From NCBI RefSeq assembly GCF_037893015.1, contig NC_133658.1, positions 427,333,890 to 427,397,889 on the forward strand: a stretch of DNA of 64,000 nucleotides. Reading direction: 5' to 3'. Each line of letters begins with the position of its first letter. Positions within the stretch are counted from its first letter, which is position 1. A program made the translations under genes and the position numbers. A model generated the notes under the pieces. It was not told the origin of the DNA. It ran no database searches and worked only from the letters and a program-made list of their open reading frames with translations. Of this stretch, positions 45,955 through 57,403 are shown one piece after another. This DNA is from Macrotis lagotis (Eukaryota; Chordata; Mammalia; Peramelemorphia; Peramelidae).

Positions 45955-46440
45955 CCAACTTGCTTTTCCTCACACAGGATATTCCATCTCCTCATCAATA
46001 ACTTTTCACTGGGTATCTGCCATGGTTGGAAGGCTTTTTGTCCTCAACTTCTATTTTCTGGTTACCTGAGATGCAACTCAAAGCCCATCTTCAAAGCCCA
46101 TTTATTCTGTATAAATCTTTTTTTTTAGGTTTTTGCAAGGCAAATGGGGTTAAGTGGCTTGCCCAAGGCCACACAGCTAGGTAATTATTAAGTGTCTGAG
46201 ACTGGATTTGAACCCATGTACTCCTGACTCCAAGACCAGTGTTTTATCCACTACGCCACCTAGCTGACCCTATTCTGTATAAATCTTGCATGCACCTAAT
46301 TCTTTGCATTTTGGCTTCCTCATTAGAACAAGAGATGGGACTATCTTGTGTCTTTCTTTGTATTCCCAGTCCTTAGCATAATGTCCTGCATGTAATAAGA
46401 GATTAATAAATGTTTGCTGACTAATTCCCACTCATGTTCC
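45955..46440 (+). mobile_element. L2 LINE 3' end split by SINE copy 7
   Basis: CAGGATATTCCATCTCCTCA, GATGCAACTCAAAGCCCATC, then beyond the SINE GTGTCTTTCTTTGTATTCCC, CCTTAGCATAATGTCCTGC and TAATAAATGTTTGCTGACTA. Confidence 0.78.
46120..46270 (-). mobile_element. Young tRNA-derived marsupial SINE, copy 7
   Basis: TTTTTGCAAGGCAAATGGGGT to CGCCACCTAGCTGACCC. Exact 17-bp duplication TATTCTGTATAAATCTT at 46103-46119 and 46271-46287, the length expected of L1-driven insertion. It splits an L2 3' end. Confidence 0.96.
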
Positions 46441-47084
46441 ACTTTATGACTTAAAAATTTCTGTCCACACCACAACTCTATGACACAAATAGAAAAGATT
46501 CCCACCCTGATCCCCTTCTACTTACAAACACAGACAATTCTTTTCAAAGCAATCAGCAGTTATTATGGACTTACTGAGTTTTGAACCCTTCCTATACACT
46601 GTGAGAGATACAAAATTTAGAAAAACCCCAGTCCCTAATTTCATGTGCTCATCAGTTATTAGGAGGAATGCAATAAATATACACACTATAAATTGATAAG
46701 TGCCTTAGGAAGGTGAAACGAGTTAAGAGAGGTCCCATAAGGCAAGTTGCTACTGACTGAGAGCATAAGGGAAAGACAGGCATATTCACATGCATGAACA
46801 CCCTGACAGACTTGCATAAATAGCTCAAAAAACAAACAAAGTACGAGTTGTTATTTTTTTCCATTCTAGATCTAAAAAGCAATAATGAAATCCATTCTGT
46901 GACAGTAGAAGGGGTGTGAGCCTGAGAGAGGAGGGGTGAAGGAAGAAAAAAGATGTTAGAACATATGCTTCTGGAAGCTGTTTGAAAAGAAAGCATGTGA
47001 GAAACATTTGTTAAATACTAGAAGAGTGGGAATAGAGTGAAAAAGAAAAGAAAGCAGGCCAGGAGGTCATAAAATTGTCTTTCT

Positions 47085-47143
<59 letters not shown>

Positions 47144-47316
47144 GGAAGGAAGGAAGGAAGGAAGGAAGGAAGGAAGGAAGGAAGGAAGGAAGGAAGGAAG
47201 GGAGGGAGAGAGGAAAAGGGGGTGGAGGGAGAGAGAGAGAGGGAAGAAAAAGGGATGGAGGGAGGGAGGGAGAGAAAAGGGGAGAGAGGGAGAGAGAAAG
47301 GAAGAGAGAAAAAGGA

Positions 47317-47380
<64 letters not shown>

Positions 47381-47414
47381 GAAGGAGAAGAAGAAGAAGA
47401 GAGAGAGAGAGAAA
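47085..47414 (+). repeat. 330-bp polypurine tract (GA)n-(GGAA)n-(GAAA)n
   Basis: GA repeats 47089-47136, GGAA repeats to 47200, an irregular GGAGA block, then GAAA repeats 47315-47380 and a GAAGAA end. The Ser/Leu/Phe-rich frames on the minus strand are artefacts. Confidence 0.95.
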
Positions 47415-47549
47415 TAGCTCTGTAGTCCAATTTGCCAGAAATGCAAGTGAAATGAAATGAATACCAGTGAGGGGATGCTATGCAATATCAACAGTCTGAT
47501 TTTGTTTAATGACTGAATGGATAAAAAGCCAGTATCTACACTTGCATTT

Positions 47550-47692
47550 CCAGTCCTGAGTCATTTATATGGCTCTGGAGGAGATAGTGAGTCTGGTCTC
47601 TTCACAGCATACCTTCACTCAAATCTAATTCACTTTTATGTTATGGGATCACTTCCCTGATGTCAGGGTCCTTTTCAACAAAAGACAAACAT
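47550..47692 (+). mobile_element. SINE-like element B, copy 4
   Basis: GGCTCTGGAGGAGATAGTGA, CTTCACTCAAATCTAATTCA, TGATGTCAGGGTCC, CAAAAGACAAACAT. Partial copy. Confidence 0.68.
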
Positions 47693-47829
47693 CATCATCA
47701 GATTGCAGGGAGTAGAATGAGGGTGGTGGAGCAGAGCAGATACAGTATTGAGGCAGATGGCATCCCAGAGGTTTCCAAAAAAGCAGCTGCATCATGGCAG
47801 AGACTGTAAGAAAACAATGATCCTTGAAG

Positions 47830-47998
47830 GAACATAAGATTAACAGTCAAGAGAGTCCTCTCCCAGGTATATTCTCCATAATTGTCTGTGTGATTATAGT
47901 CAAGTAACTTTCCACCTCTCTATTCCTCAATTTCCTCTTCAGTAAAATAAAGAAATTGGACTCAATCTTCAAACTCTTTATCAACTCCAATAGTTCTT
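47830..47998 (+). mobile_element. MIR-like SINE, degraded
   Basis: TGTCTGTGTGATTATAGTCA, CTCAATTTCCTCTTCAGTAA, AATTGGACTCAATCTTC. Confidence 0.68.
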
Positions 47999-48119
47999 AT
48001 TTTGTTTTAAGATCTCCTTCCATTTCTGTTATTCTAGGTATAGAATATACTTCTAACTTTAATATTCTATGATTCTGGGCAAAGCAAAAAATATTTCCAA
48101 AATGAGGTCAGTAGGTATG

Positions 48120-48600
48120 GTTAGATCAATACAATAGACTAGCTAAGAGAGATTGCAGAAAACAAAAACTTAATAACCAAGTGCTCGATATAGTGGAAAA
48201 TATATACCAACTAGAGGAAAATTCTCTATTTGAAAAAAAACTGCTGTGAAAATTGGAAAGTAATATGGCAGAAATTAGGCTTAGACTAACATTATACACA
48301 GTTCTTCACAATACATTCTATATGAATATATGACTTTAATATATAAGCTCAATAATATGTTTTAAAATTGGAAAAGAAACAAATCATTTACCTCGCACAG
48401 TTAACAGAAAGAGATGTGATCTCAGTCAAATAAAAGGTAGAGTCAATTTCAAAAGATAAAATAGATGACTTTACTTAAATTGAAAAAGTTTTCTGTACAG
48501 ACAGCATCAATGCAACTAGGATAAAAAGGGAAGTGGTCAAAAGGGAAAGATATTGTTTCAAATTTCTCTGACTGGCATCCAAGATACTTAAACAACAATT
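48120..48600 (+). mobile_element. Old L1 ORF2 fragment
   Basis: CTCTATTTGAAAAAAAACTGCTGTG...GGAAAGTAATATGGCAGAAA...TTAGGCTTAGACTAAC parallels the LFDKNCWDYWKLVWKKLRLD segment of the ORF2 at 38.35 kb. Later GTTTTCTGTACAGACAGC parallels the FCTDKT segment. Degraded. Confidence 0.65.
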
Positions 48601-48660
48601 ATATGCATATATACATACATATATATGTACATATATATATATATACATGTATTTATGTAA
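48595..48660. repeat. TA/CA-rich simple repeat
   Basis: ATATATGTACATATATATAT pattern, imperfect. Confidence 0.8.
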
Positions 48661-49243
48661 AAGGTGAATTTTGCCTTTAAAATAAATATAAATATAATTT
48701 ATTTTACTTGGCCCTTGAAAACAGAATTAGGTAATTGGTTGCAAATTGCAGAGGCCAATTTCTGCTGAATATAAAGACAGTATCCTCTTAATTAGAATAT
48801 TCTAGCAGTTATAAATGGTGAACTTTGCCTTTAAAAATATATAAATTTGGATATAAAAAATGCTAAACTTGTATGCAAAAATGTCAACTTAAGAAACAAA
48901 AAGTTTGCCTTCTCTTTCCAAATCTAATCAAAATAGTACCAACATTCTGGAGCTGGAGTATTCTCATGCTTTGTGAAGGTCTTTTGCACAACTAATAAAG
49001 TACAAAATTACTGAATCAGGAGGGGCCACTACTTCTGACCTAATGGAATTTCTGATAGATGTAGGGGTAACCCTAATGAAACCACATCCTGGGTGGGAGG
49101 GGACATTTCTTTGATGGACAATGCTGAAGTTCCCTCCTTCTGATTTATGTAACTGTATAAATATGCTTCTCTAAAAACACAGTTGCTGAGCTCCCTTTCA
49201 TATATGACTGACCACAAATCTAGAAGAATTAATTGATATAAAC

Positions 49244-49780
49244 TGTGAAATCTAAAAACTGCAAACCTTAAAAATCTAGGATCAAACTATAGGTTGTATA
49301 TTTTATATAAAAGTATAAACACATATCTATCTATCTATATATCTCTCTCTATATATATGTACATATAGGTGTGTATATATATTAAATATATGGGTTGGAC
49401 ATAAAGTTTTGTTCTCTAGAATTTCCCATTAATCTACAGGTGAAGGCCATTATGATAATGACCATACCAAGTTGAGGGAGAATACTTATACAGCAGCAAG
49501 GGGAGGGGGACATAACAATAGTATCAAAACCTTAAAATTCTCTGGAGACCAACCTATTTAGCTCATCATCCTTATATAAGGCTATATGATTAATCATTAT
49601 CTCTTCTTGAACTTTAAGCTTGATGAAGCAGAACATGTCATCCAACATCCTGATCATTGTCTTCCTGAGTTTGTAATTAACATAAGGGAAGATAGCCAAT
49701 GATTTGTTACCTACTGTAAAGTTAAGTCAGAATATTGATCTAAAGAAATTAACCTTTTTACCAGAAATATAGCTTTGAAA

Positions 49781-49826
<46 letters not shown>

Positions 49827-49841
49827 TTATTTAGCTTGACA
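49244..49841 (-). repeat. 3' LTR (candidate) of an old minus-strand provirus
   Basis: Homologous along most of its length to 55802-56453 (shared blocks include CATTAATCTA, CTGATCATTG, CTGAGTTTGTAATTAACATA and CTTTTTACCAG). Read on the minus strand it starts TGTCAAGC at 49841, directly after the polypurine tract AAAATGGGGAGAA. It has a TATA-like CCTTATATAAGG near 49570. The other copy has AATAAAGC in the position expected for a polyadenylation signal. A TA/TC microsatellite (49325-49395) and (TTA)n (49784-49827) have expanded inside it. The left edge is approximate. Confidence 0.65.
49784..49827 (+). repeat. (TTA)n microsatellite in LTR
   Basis: About 14 ATT units; a shorter version is at the same place in the other LTR (56422-56440). 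Confidence 0.93.
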
Positions 49842-51019
49842 TTCTCCCCATTTTGAACACAGCTAACAATATTAGATCATCAATAAATTAAGTAAATAGG
49901 TGTAGAAATAAAAAAAAATAAAACTAGGAACATATTGGAAGGAGAGAAAGCATCTCTTGGAGACCTAGGGTTGTTAAAAGAAATGATAGACAACAAACAT
50001 GAGACCTGTCTATCAGGAGGGGTATAAGGATAGATGACACATTTACAAATTCAAGGGGCAAGTTACAAAAATCAAAAGGGGGCATTCACCTTTGATTAAA
50101 AGTAAACAATAATAGAAACTTTCAGTCTATTTCTTCTTTCTTTTGGAGACATCTGATGTCCTTCTGAATCTCTGGAAGTCTGTCAATGATCAGGCTTTTC
50201 TATGCACATTCAATGTCAAATGTAATAAAATATCTATAAGAACAATCAGATTTCCTAGTTGGGTAGCATATTTCATACTCAAATCTTAGTCATAGTTTTC
50301 TTAACATTAATCTTATTAATATAATGACTTTATATATTTTGTTTTATAAGTTTATTTACTTCCTCCCAAATATACTCATCATTCTCAAAAAAGGGGATTC
50401 CTCAGGAATTTGAATTTTTATACTTGTGATAAATTCCATACATAATTCAAATCTACGTCATGAAAATGATAAAAAATCCAGATCAAAAACAGCAAAATTC
50501 TTTTAACTGACAGTAATTCTGATGTTTCTATCTAATGACAAAATGTTTCACATATAATAAACTTCTACTGTTTATAAACTTGAAAAATAGAAACTTTTCC
50601 GTGATAACTATAAGAAGAGACATTGCTTAATCAGGTGGACAAGACCTAGGGAAAATCCAACAGAAACATTCAAGGCTCACTTCATTTACAGAAGTTTAGA
50701 TCAAAATGGAATTCCAAGCTGTTTTGAATCATGTTCACTGAGAGCAGGATTGTTATGAATAATTAACTTTAATTGAGTCAAAAGTCTGTATCAAATCAGC
50801 ATGTACAGGTTTCCTTGTCCCTGATTTTATTAAAATAAGTTAGACACAGCTGTCATTATAAATATCAAATTAATATTATAATGAATTAACTTACAGATGA
50901 AAAATTTTCAAAGTTTCCAAGTCTCACTTTCCTTTGGTTAAAGCAAGGGGGCTAAGGTGTTTTAAATGGCTCAGCTTTCTAAGCCAGAGTGGAAAAAATA
51001 CTTAATAAAAGTACTCCTA

Positions 51020-51898
51020 GAAATGCAACTTAAAGCATCTCTGAGGTACCACTTCACACTTCTCAGACTACCCAATATGACCAGAAAGGACAATGATCAA
51101 TGTTGAAGGGAATGTGGGAAATCTGGGACACTAATGCATTGTTGGTGGAGCTGTGAACTCATTCAAACTTTCTGGAGAGCAATCTAGAATTATAGGCAAC
51201 ACAAATGTGCGTATAATTTGATCCAGCAATACTACTACTTGGTCCATACCCTGAAGAGATCATGAGAAAGGTTAATTGTATAAAAATATTCATAGCAGCC
51301 CTGTTTGTGATGGCAAAGAATTGGAAATTGAGTGAATGTTCATCAATTGGTAAATGGCTGAACAAATCATGGTATATGTATATTATGGCAAATTATGACT
51401 ATATTAGAAACTGGGAGGGATGGGAATTCAGGGAAGCCTACAAAGATTTGTATGAACTGATGCTGTGCAAGATGAGCACAACCAGAAGAGCATTGTACAC
51501 CCTAACAGCAACATGGGGGCGATGATCAACCTTGATGGACTTGCTCATTCCATCAGTGCAACAATCAGGCACAGTTTTGGGATATCTGTGATGCAGAATA
51601 CCATCTGTATCCAGAGGAAGAATTGTGGAGTTTAAACAAAGACCAAAGACTATTACCTTTAATTTAAAAAAAAACTGTTATCTTATTATGTAGTTTTGCT
51701 ATGTCTTATGGTTTATTTTTTTCCCTTAAGGTTATGATTTCTCTCTCATTACATTCAACTTAGATCAATGTATACCATGGAAACAATGTAAAGAATAACA
51801 GACTGCCTTCTGTGGGGGGTGGGGGGAGAGAAGTGAGATTAGAGGAAAAATTGTGAAATTCAAAATAAATAAATACATTAAAAAAAGAATAGAAATGA
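51020..51898 (+). mobile_element. 5'-truncated L1 (ORF2 3' end and 3'UTR)
   Basis: Flanked by the exact 16-bp duplication AATAAAAGTACTCCTA (51004-51019 and 51899-51914). It begins inside the ORF2 C-terminus; the frame at 51262-51525 encodes CIKIFIAALFVMAKNWKLSE and ends TLTATWGR, parallel to the end of the U6-linked L1. The 3'UTR has a G-rich tract (about 51812-51832) and an A-rich tail. It inserted into the old provirus, so it is younger than it. Confidence 0.93.
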
Positions 51899-53219
51899 AA
51901 TAAAAGTACTCCTATTATCACAAAATTTATACCAGACCTTAAAAATTTACTCAATATATTCTCATCTTTAGCTATATCAGTAGAAATAATCCTATATAGA
52001 TGGTTTATTTGAGTAGCACTGATGAATTTGCTATATGTCTTCTACCCAAGTATATCCTAAGATGGGACAAGTTTGATAACTTAAATTACATAATTGTTCC
52101 CCCATTTTGTGCAAGATTATTACAACAAATATTCTTGCAATAGGATTTCACTTTAGGAAAGTAGTTCAAGACTTAATCAGGTAGCCCAGGGATTCATTAT
52201 TTTGTTAATAATACTTGGCTTGGACCAGGGGAAGTCCTTGTCAGAGACAGGCAAGATACTTTCTTAAAAGTCCATTGATCACGTATCAAGAATTTGAAAA
52301 ATAGAATGGAGGTAAATGCATCAAACAATGTAAGATGCATGATCGATGCAGAGTTGTTTCTTCTGATAGATGTCCCAATAACTTAAGTTAACAATTTTTC
52401 ACAAATTTTCATATGGTCAAAGAACCTTAAGTCTAATTCTTTCAAAAATAAATATTAAAGAGTTACATCATGTGATTAACCCATTCATTGGCAATTAAAT
52501 AAATTAAAACTACCAAATCAAGTGGCTTAAATTTTAACATAATTACATTTAGTTAAAAGAGATAATAAAAATAAGATATCTAGGCCTAAATGTCACTTAA
52601 AACTAAGATCAAAAGAAATTATAACTGATTTCCCAGCTATTACAGAAATTCAAATTATAATGTTTTATTAATCAGATAACTTGGCTTTAAAACCACTTAA
52701 AATGATATCTGATGTCATGATGCTAAATTTCCATTTAGCATTATTTTTGCACAAGAGATATGATGGAAGAATTCTACACTCTATTTTAAATACATTGTTT
52801 TACTAAATCCCCAATTCTCTTTTCAGAGTTTCATATCTCTCATTCCCCCATTTTCAATAACTACAAAAACTGCAAGGAGGTATAAAGTAACATATGCTAA
52901 TGATGAGATGCACAATGGCATCTCTGGCCACCTAGAGGAAACTAGTCTGTTTTAAATTTCTTTGACATCAAAGTTAATTAAGACTGGTCAGATAAAACTT
53001 AATAAGGGTTGTAACCTCAGCCAGATACAGGGTTTGTGATCAACATCACAATTTTAAATTTTCAAATGCTTAGTTTGTGAGAGAATCTGTTTTATTAAAC
53101 CTAGCTGTTATTTAATTGTATTTCTTAACATTTTAACATTTAGAACACTCAAAGTACGATGATCAAAAGTATGCTTTCTAAAACCTAAAAAGAAAATTCT
53201 TAATTTAAGTGAATATATT

Positions 53220-53225
<6 letters not shown>

Positions 53226-53256
<31 letters not shown>
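53226..53256. repeat. (TA)n microsatellite
   Basis: About 15 TA units in the provirus interior. Confidence 0.93.
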
Positions 53257-53259
<3 letters not shown>

Positions 53260-53655
53260 TAAAAGATTAACCCATATATATGGTTTATCTAATTAAAAGT
53301 GACTGTATAGTTTTAAAACGTTTTTAAATGTCAATTAGCAATTAATAGGTAGCCCTGTTCCTTTTTCCCTTTCAGGAATAAATCTTGGCTTAAAAAAAAC
53401 TATAGATATTTATGTCAAACTTTTTCTTGTAGTTTAAATACAATTTACTAACTAATTTCTAAAGGAAGAGATCATCTTTGCAGTTTCTAACTGAAGCTAA
53501 GTAACATACTGTTAAAATTGCTCTAGGAAGGACCTAGGCCCTGATATCTTAAAAAATGATTACATCCTACTTATATAATTTTAAATTAGACTTTTTAAAG
53601 CAATTGAATCCAAAACCCAAACAAATTGAAGAAGTAATTCATATTTTAGAACTTT

Positions 53656-53824
53656 TTTTTGTCTTGTTTTTCTTTTTTTAGATTTTTGCTAGGCAATGGG
53701 GTTAAGTAGCTTGCCCAAGGCCACACAGCTAGGTAATTATTAAATGTCTGAGACCGGAATTGAACCCAGGTACTCCTGACTTCAGGGCCGGTGCTCTTTA
53801 TCTACTGTGCCACCTAGCTGCCCC
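53656..53824 (-). mobile_element. Young tRNA-derived marsupial SINE, copy 8
   Basis: TTTTTGCTAGGCAATGGGGT to GCCACCTAGCTGCCCC. TAGAACTTT at 53647-53655 and 53825-53833. Inserted in the provirus interior. Confidence 0.93.
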
Positions 53825-54110
53825 TAGAACTTTCATTTCATTTAAACGGGCTAGAAATAAACTCAGTTACTCATGATCTTATTTCCCAACTATTGTCAAA
53901 TAGACTTTTAATAATAATAGCATATTTAAAACAGTTAATTTTAGAATAGGATTTTCAGTTTCCAGCCTTTATTTCTAAATCCAATAGCTTGATTATTCCA
54001 TGAGAGTTCACCAGACCAGGAGTATGTTGACTTTCATGATTCTAGGATTCAATCTACTCCAAACATGAATACACTCTAAACCATTTCGAAACTGGGGTCC
54101 AGATTCCCAG

Positions 54111-54113
<3 letters not shown>

Positions 54114-54164
<51 letters not shown>
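54114..54164 (+). repeat. (CA)n microsatellite
   Basis: About 25 perfect CA units. Confidence 0.96.
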
Positions 54165-54166
<2 letters not shown>

Positions 54167-55410
54167 TAAGCTACCTTAAAGATCAAATTATAAAAACTTT
54201 CAGAATTTATTCAGATAGTCAAATTCTGATAAATTTTTTCACACATTTTCATGTTACTTCTGGTCTTGTAGAGAGGAATAAGACATTTTTAAAATTTAAA
54301 ATATAGATTTATATATTTAATTTAAGACAACTTAACCCCATTGCCTCCTAGCTGTCCCAAAATAAAGATTTAAAATTTTTTAATTTATTTAGATTTTATA
54401 CATAATATATAACCAAATTCTAAATTTCCACAATATACTTTCCAAACAACAGAACATTTTACATGAAATAATCCTTAATTTCATATCTTTAAAATGTTCA
54501 ATCAAAACCTAAATACCTCTCCATTATTTTGAGTTAAATTTTCTTAAAATAAACTTTGTTTTTTAGAAGCCTGAGCTTATAGAGAGGAAGAGGAGGACAG
54601 CCTACAAGTGTTTGGAATAAGAGAAAACTGTAGCAGCATAATTGCCAGGGACAAAATTTTTAAATGAATGACCATTTTTACTTGAGCTAGAACTAGGAAA
54701 CAAGGGATTTTCCTTCCTCAAAATCCCAATTTCTGGATTAATTATCTATGCCACTTAATAAGAGAGAAATTAAAATTTTCCCCCCATTTTACCACTGAAA
54801 AAAAAATAATAGAAGTGAAATATCAGATGGCTAGAAGTCACTTTCCTGGCAGGGGAAACTCTAGGATTAGTTAGTAGCAGAGATAATAGTATTAAGCAGA
54901 ACAAGAAATAAACACAGGTATCTGAACAGACATATTCATAAACAATGAAGACTTTTACCAGAATAAAGTCTTACATATTGAGATACCAAAGACACCACCC
55001 CTAAAACAAAAGACACAGACATCATAAGGGCAACTTCACTTGTTCTCACCCGAGGAAGTCCCACAGACACAAACATATAAATTGAGAAGGAACCAAATCT
55101 CACAATTTAGAGTGCCAACAACCCCAAACAAACAAAAAGCAGGGGGCATCCAAAGATATTGGAATTGCCAGTCCATAAACCAGAGAACATTCTCAGAAGC
55201 AAGAAGAAATTTCAATAATCAGGTGTATTTAGAGAACTTAAACTAGAAAATTCTCCCTAGAGGTAAGAATTTCAATAACCAGAGGTAAAATTCAGAGACT
55301 ATTTTAATTTCAAACAAAACAAAGGTTTGAAAATAGAACAGTTGAGTTGAAAAAGTGGTAGACTGACCTTATTTCAAGGTCAGCTTTGGCTAGTTTCAAA
55401 ATTTGTCCTA

Positions 55411-55563
55411 GGGGGGCAGCTAGGTGGCCCAGTGGATAGAACACCAACCCTGGAGTCAGGAGTACCTGAGTTCAAATCCGGCTTCAGACGCTTAATAATT
55501 TTCTAGCCGTGTGGCCTTGGGCAAGCCACTTAACCCCGTTTGCCTTGCAAAAGGTTAAAAAAA
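55411..55563 (+). mobile_element. Young tRNA-derived marsupial SINE, copy 9
   Basis: GGGGGCAGCTAGGTGGCCCA to TTGCCTTGCAAAAGG. The flanks TTTGTCCTAG and ATTGTCTTAG form an imperfect duplication. Inserted in the provirus interior, close to the 5' LTR. Confidence 0.9.
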
Positions 55564-55801
55564 TTGTCTTAGGTTTTTTTAGGGATCCCCTATCCAATGT
55601 TGCTAAATGGCAGTCTTCCCCATATCCAAGTCAAAATTGTCTACTCCTATATCTGTCAACTAAGACATGGGTTCAGAATAGAGCTGGGATTTAAAAAGTT
55701 ATAGACCTCTTTCCTTTCAAGGAGCATGTTTAAATGGAGAACTGTCCTTCCTCAAAATTCCCATCCATATCTGCATGCCACAACACAAAAACTATCAACA
55801 C

Positions 55802-56453
55802 TGGAAAACTGTAAACTTAAAAATATAGGGTTAAGATAAAATGACAGAAAATATAGGTTAGACATGAAGCTTTATTTTCTTAGATTTAACATTAATCTAT
55901 AGGTGGAAAGCATTATGGTAATGACTATACAAATCTGGGAAAGATCAGAAAACTTATACTGGAGCAAGGTATATATTATACATAACAAAAGTGGACAAAA
56001 ATCTTAAACTTTCCTAGAGATCAATTTATTAAACTTATCATCCTTATACAATGCTATCTAATTAATTATTATCTCTTCATAGACTTTAAGTATTGTGAGG
56101 TCAGGGAAAGTCTTCCTACAACCTGATCATTGTTTTCCTGAGTTTGTAATTAACATAGGAGAGGCAGTCAGTGACTTATTACCTTTTGTGAAGTGAAGGC
56201 TGAATACAGTTTTTTTTTTTTTTTTTTTGCAAGGCAAACGGGGTTAAGTGGCTTGCCCAAGGCCACACGGCTAGGTAATTATTAAGTGTCTGAGACCGGA
56301 TTTGAACCCAGGTACTCCTGACTCCAGGGCCGGTGCTTTATCCACTATGCCACCTAGCCGCCCCTGAATACAGTTCTAAAGAAAGCAGCCTTTTTACCAG
56401 GAATATAATTTTGAAAAACTCATTATTATTATTATTGTTATTACACTTTGACA
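55802..56453 (-). repeat. 5' LTR (candidate) of the same provirus, split by a SINE
   Basis: Direct-repeat partner of 49244-49841. On the minus strand it begins TGTCAAAG at 56453 and ends near TTTTCCA at 55802. It is interrupted by a SINE at 56212-56364 flanked by TGAATACAGTT on both sides. The next minus-strand bases (GTGTTGATAG) weakly resemble a tRNA-Leu primer-binding site, which would fit an ERV-L-like element, but this is too degenerate to rely on. No 5-bp duplication outside the two LTRs is convincing. Confidence 0.62.
56212..56364 (-). mobile_element. Young tRNA-derived marsupial SINE, copy 10 (inside an LTR)
   Basis: An uninterrupted T-tract of ~20 followed by GCAAGGCAAACGGGGTTAAG and ending GCCACCTAGCCGCCCC. 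Exact 11-bp duplication TGAATACAGTT at 56201-56211 and 56365-56375. The long clean tail and consensus-like body suggest this is the youngest copy in the window. Confidence 0.96.
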
Positions 56454-56524
56454 GTACATTAGCCTAATTCTGCTTTGTCTTTTATAAGTTCAAACTCTGT
56501 AGGTTAAAAATACATACCTAATAG

Positions 56525-57352
56525 CTATTCTTTAAAAGATGTGAAGAAACAGTTCTCAAAAGAATTGCAAAGTATTTACAACTTGATGAAAAAATCTTCA
56601 AAATCACAAGAATAAAAGAAATGCAAATCAAAACAATTCTGATATTTCACTTCACAGATTGCAAATTGGCAAAAATGACAAAAAATGACAACAGTAAATG
56701 TTGGAGGAGATGTTGGAAGTTAGGCACATTAATATATTGTTGTTGATGATGCTTGTTCTTTGTTTTCAGGGAGGTGATGCCATGACATGTAAGTGACTTG
56801 GATTTAAGTGAGGAAGGGGTGTGCAGTCACCAGTCTTACTTTCTCCTCTAGAGCCATCTGGATCTAATATTCAAATATGGGTCAGGATGGTTACAGATGG
56901 CCCTGTATGCAAAGGGAGACCCAGGTTTCTATTTGACTAATGTAACACCCATTCCCTGATTAAGACAGGTAAGAAAGAAATGAACCCAAAGAATGGTCTA
57001 TGCTGTCTGGGAGAGGAAGATCCTCAGGGTTTCTGGTCAAAACAGAAGCAAATGTTATTCATATATAATTTTGTTGGTGGAGTTGTGAAATCGCACAGGC
57101 ATTCTGAAAAGTAATTTAGAATAAAATGAATGAAATATCCATATGCTTTGAACCAGAGATTTTATTACTGGGGTCATATCTTAAGGTAGACATCAGTAAA
57201 AAAAAAAAAATTCCATATGCGCCAAAGCATTTATAGCAGCCCTTTTTGTGATAGCTAAGAATTGGAAACAAAATAGTTACCCATCATTTGGGAATAGCTA
57301 AATAAATTGTGGTATATGAATATAATGAAATATTATTGTTTTAAAAGAAATG

Positions 57353-57355
<3 letters not shown>
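56525..57355 (+). mobile_element. Old L1 ORF2 C-terminus, split by a SINE-like element
   Basis: AAATGCAAATCAAAACAATTC, GTTGGAGGAGATGTTGGAAG, then after the insert GTTGGTGGAGTTGTGAAATC, TTTATAGCAGCCCTTTTTGTG and GGGAATAGCTAAATAAATTG. This is the familiar end of ORF2, with the insert at about 56741-57070 flanked by TTGTTG. Confidence 0.72.
56741..57070 (-). mobile_element. SINE-like element B, copy 5, nested in an old L1
   Basis: TTCAGGGAGGTGATGCCATGA, GTGACTTGGATTTAAGTGAG, CACCAGTCTTACTTTCTCCT, GAGCCATCTGGATC, TCAGGATGGTTACAGATGGC. A further ~150 bp, including CCATTCCCTGATTAAG, is shared loosely with the sequence after 19400. TTGTTG lies at both edges. Confidence 0.68.

Positions 57356-57403
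<48 letters not shown>
57353..57403. repeat. (TA)n microsatellite
   Basis: TA units with GTA and CAT interruptions, at the end of the old L1. Confidence 0.92.

Larger units (their letters stand above)
49842..55801 (-). mobile_element. Internal region of decayed endogenous retrovirus-like element
   Basis: This is the ~6 kb between the two LTR-like repeats. A polypurine tract sits at its 3' edge (minus-strand AAAATGGGGAGAA ending at 49842). It holds later insertions: L1 (51020-51898), SINE (53656-53824), SINE (55411-55563), and TA and CA microsatellites. No gag, pol or env frame is readable; stops occur every few tens of codons on both strands, so the element is coding-dead. The class (ERV-L-like) is only a guess from the LTR features. 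Confidence 0.5.

Noticed and set aside
47018..47491. 157-codon Ser/Leu/Phe-rich minus-strand frame
   Set aside because: It translates the GA/GGAA/GAAA simple repeat; no protein domain.
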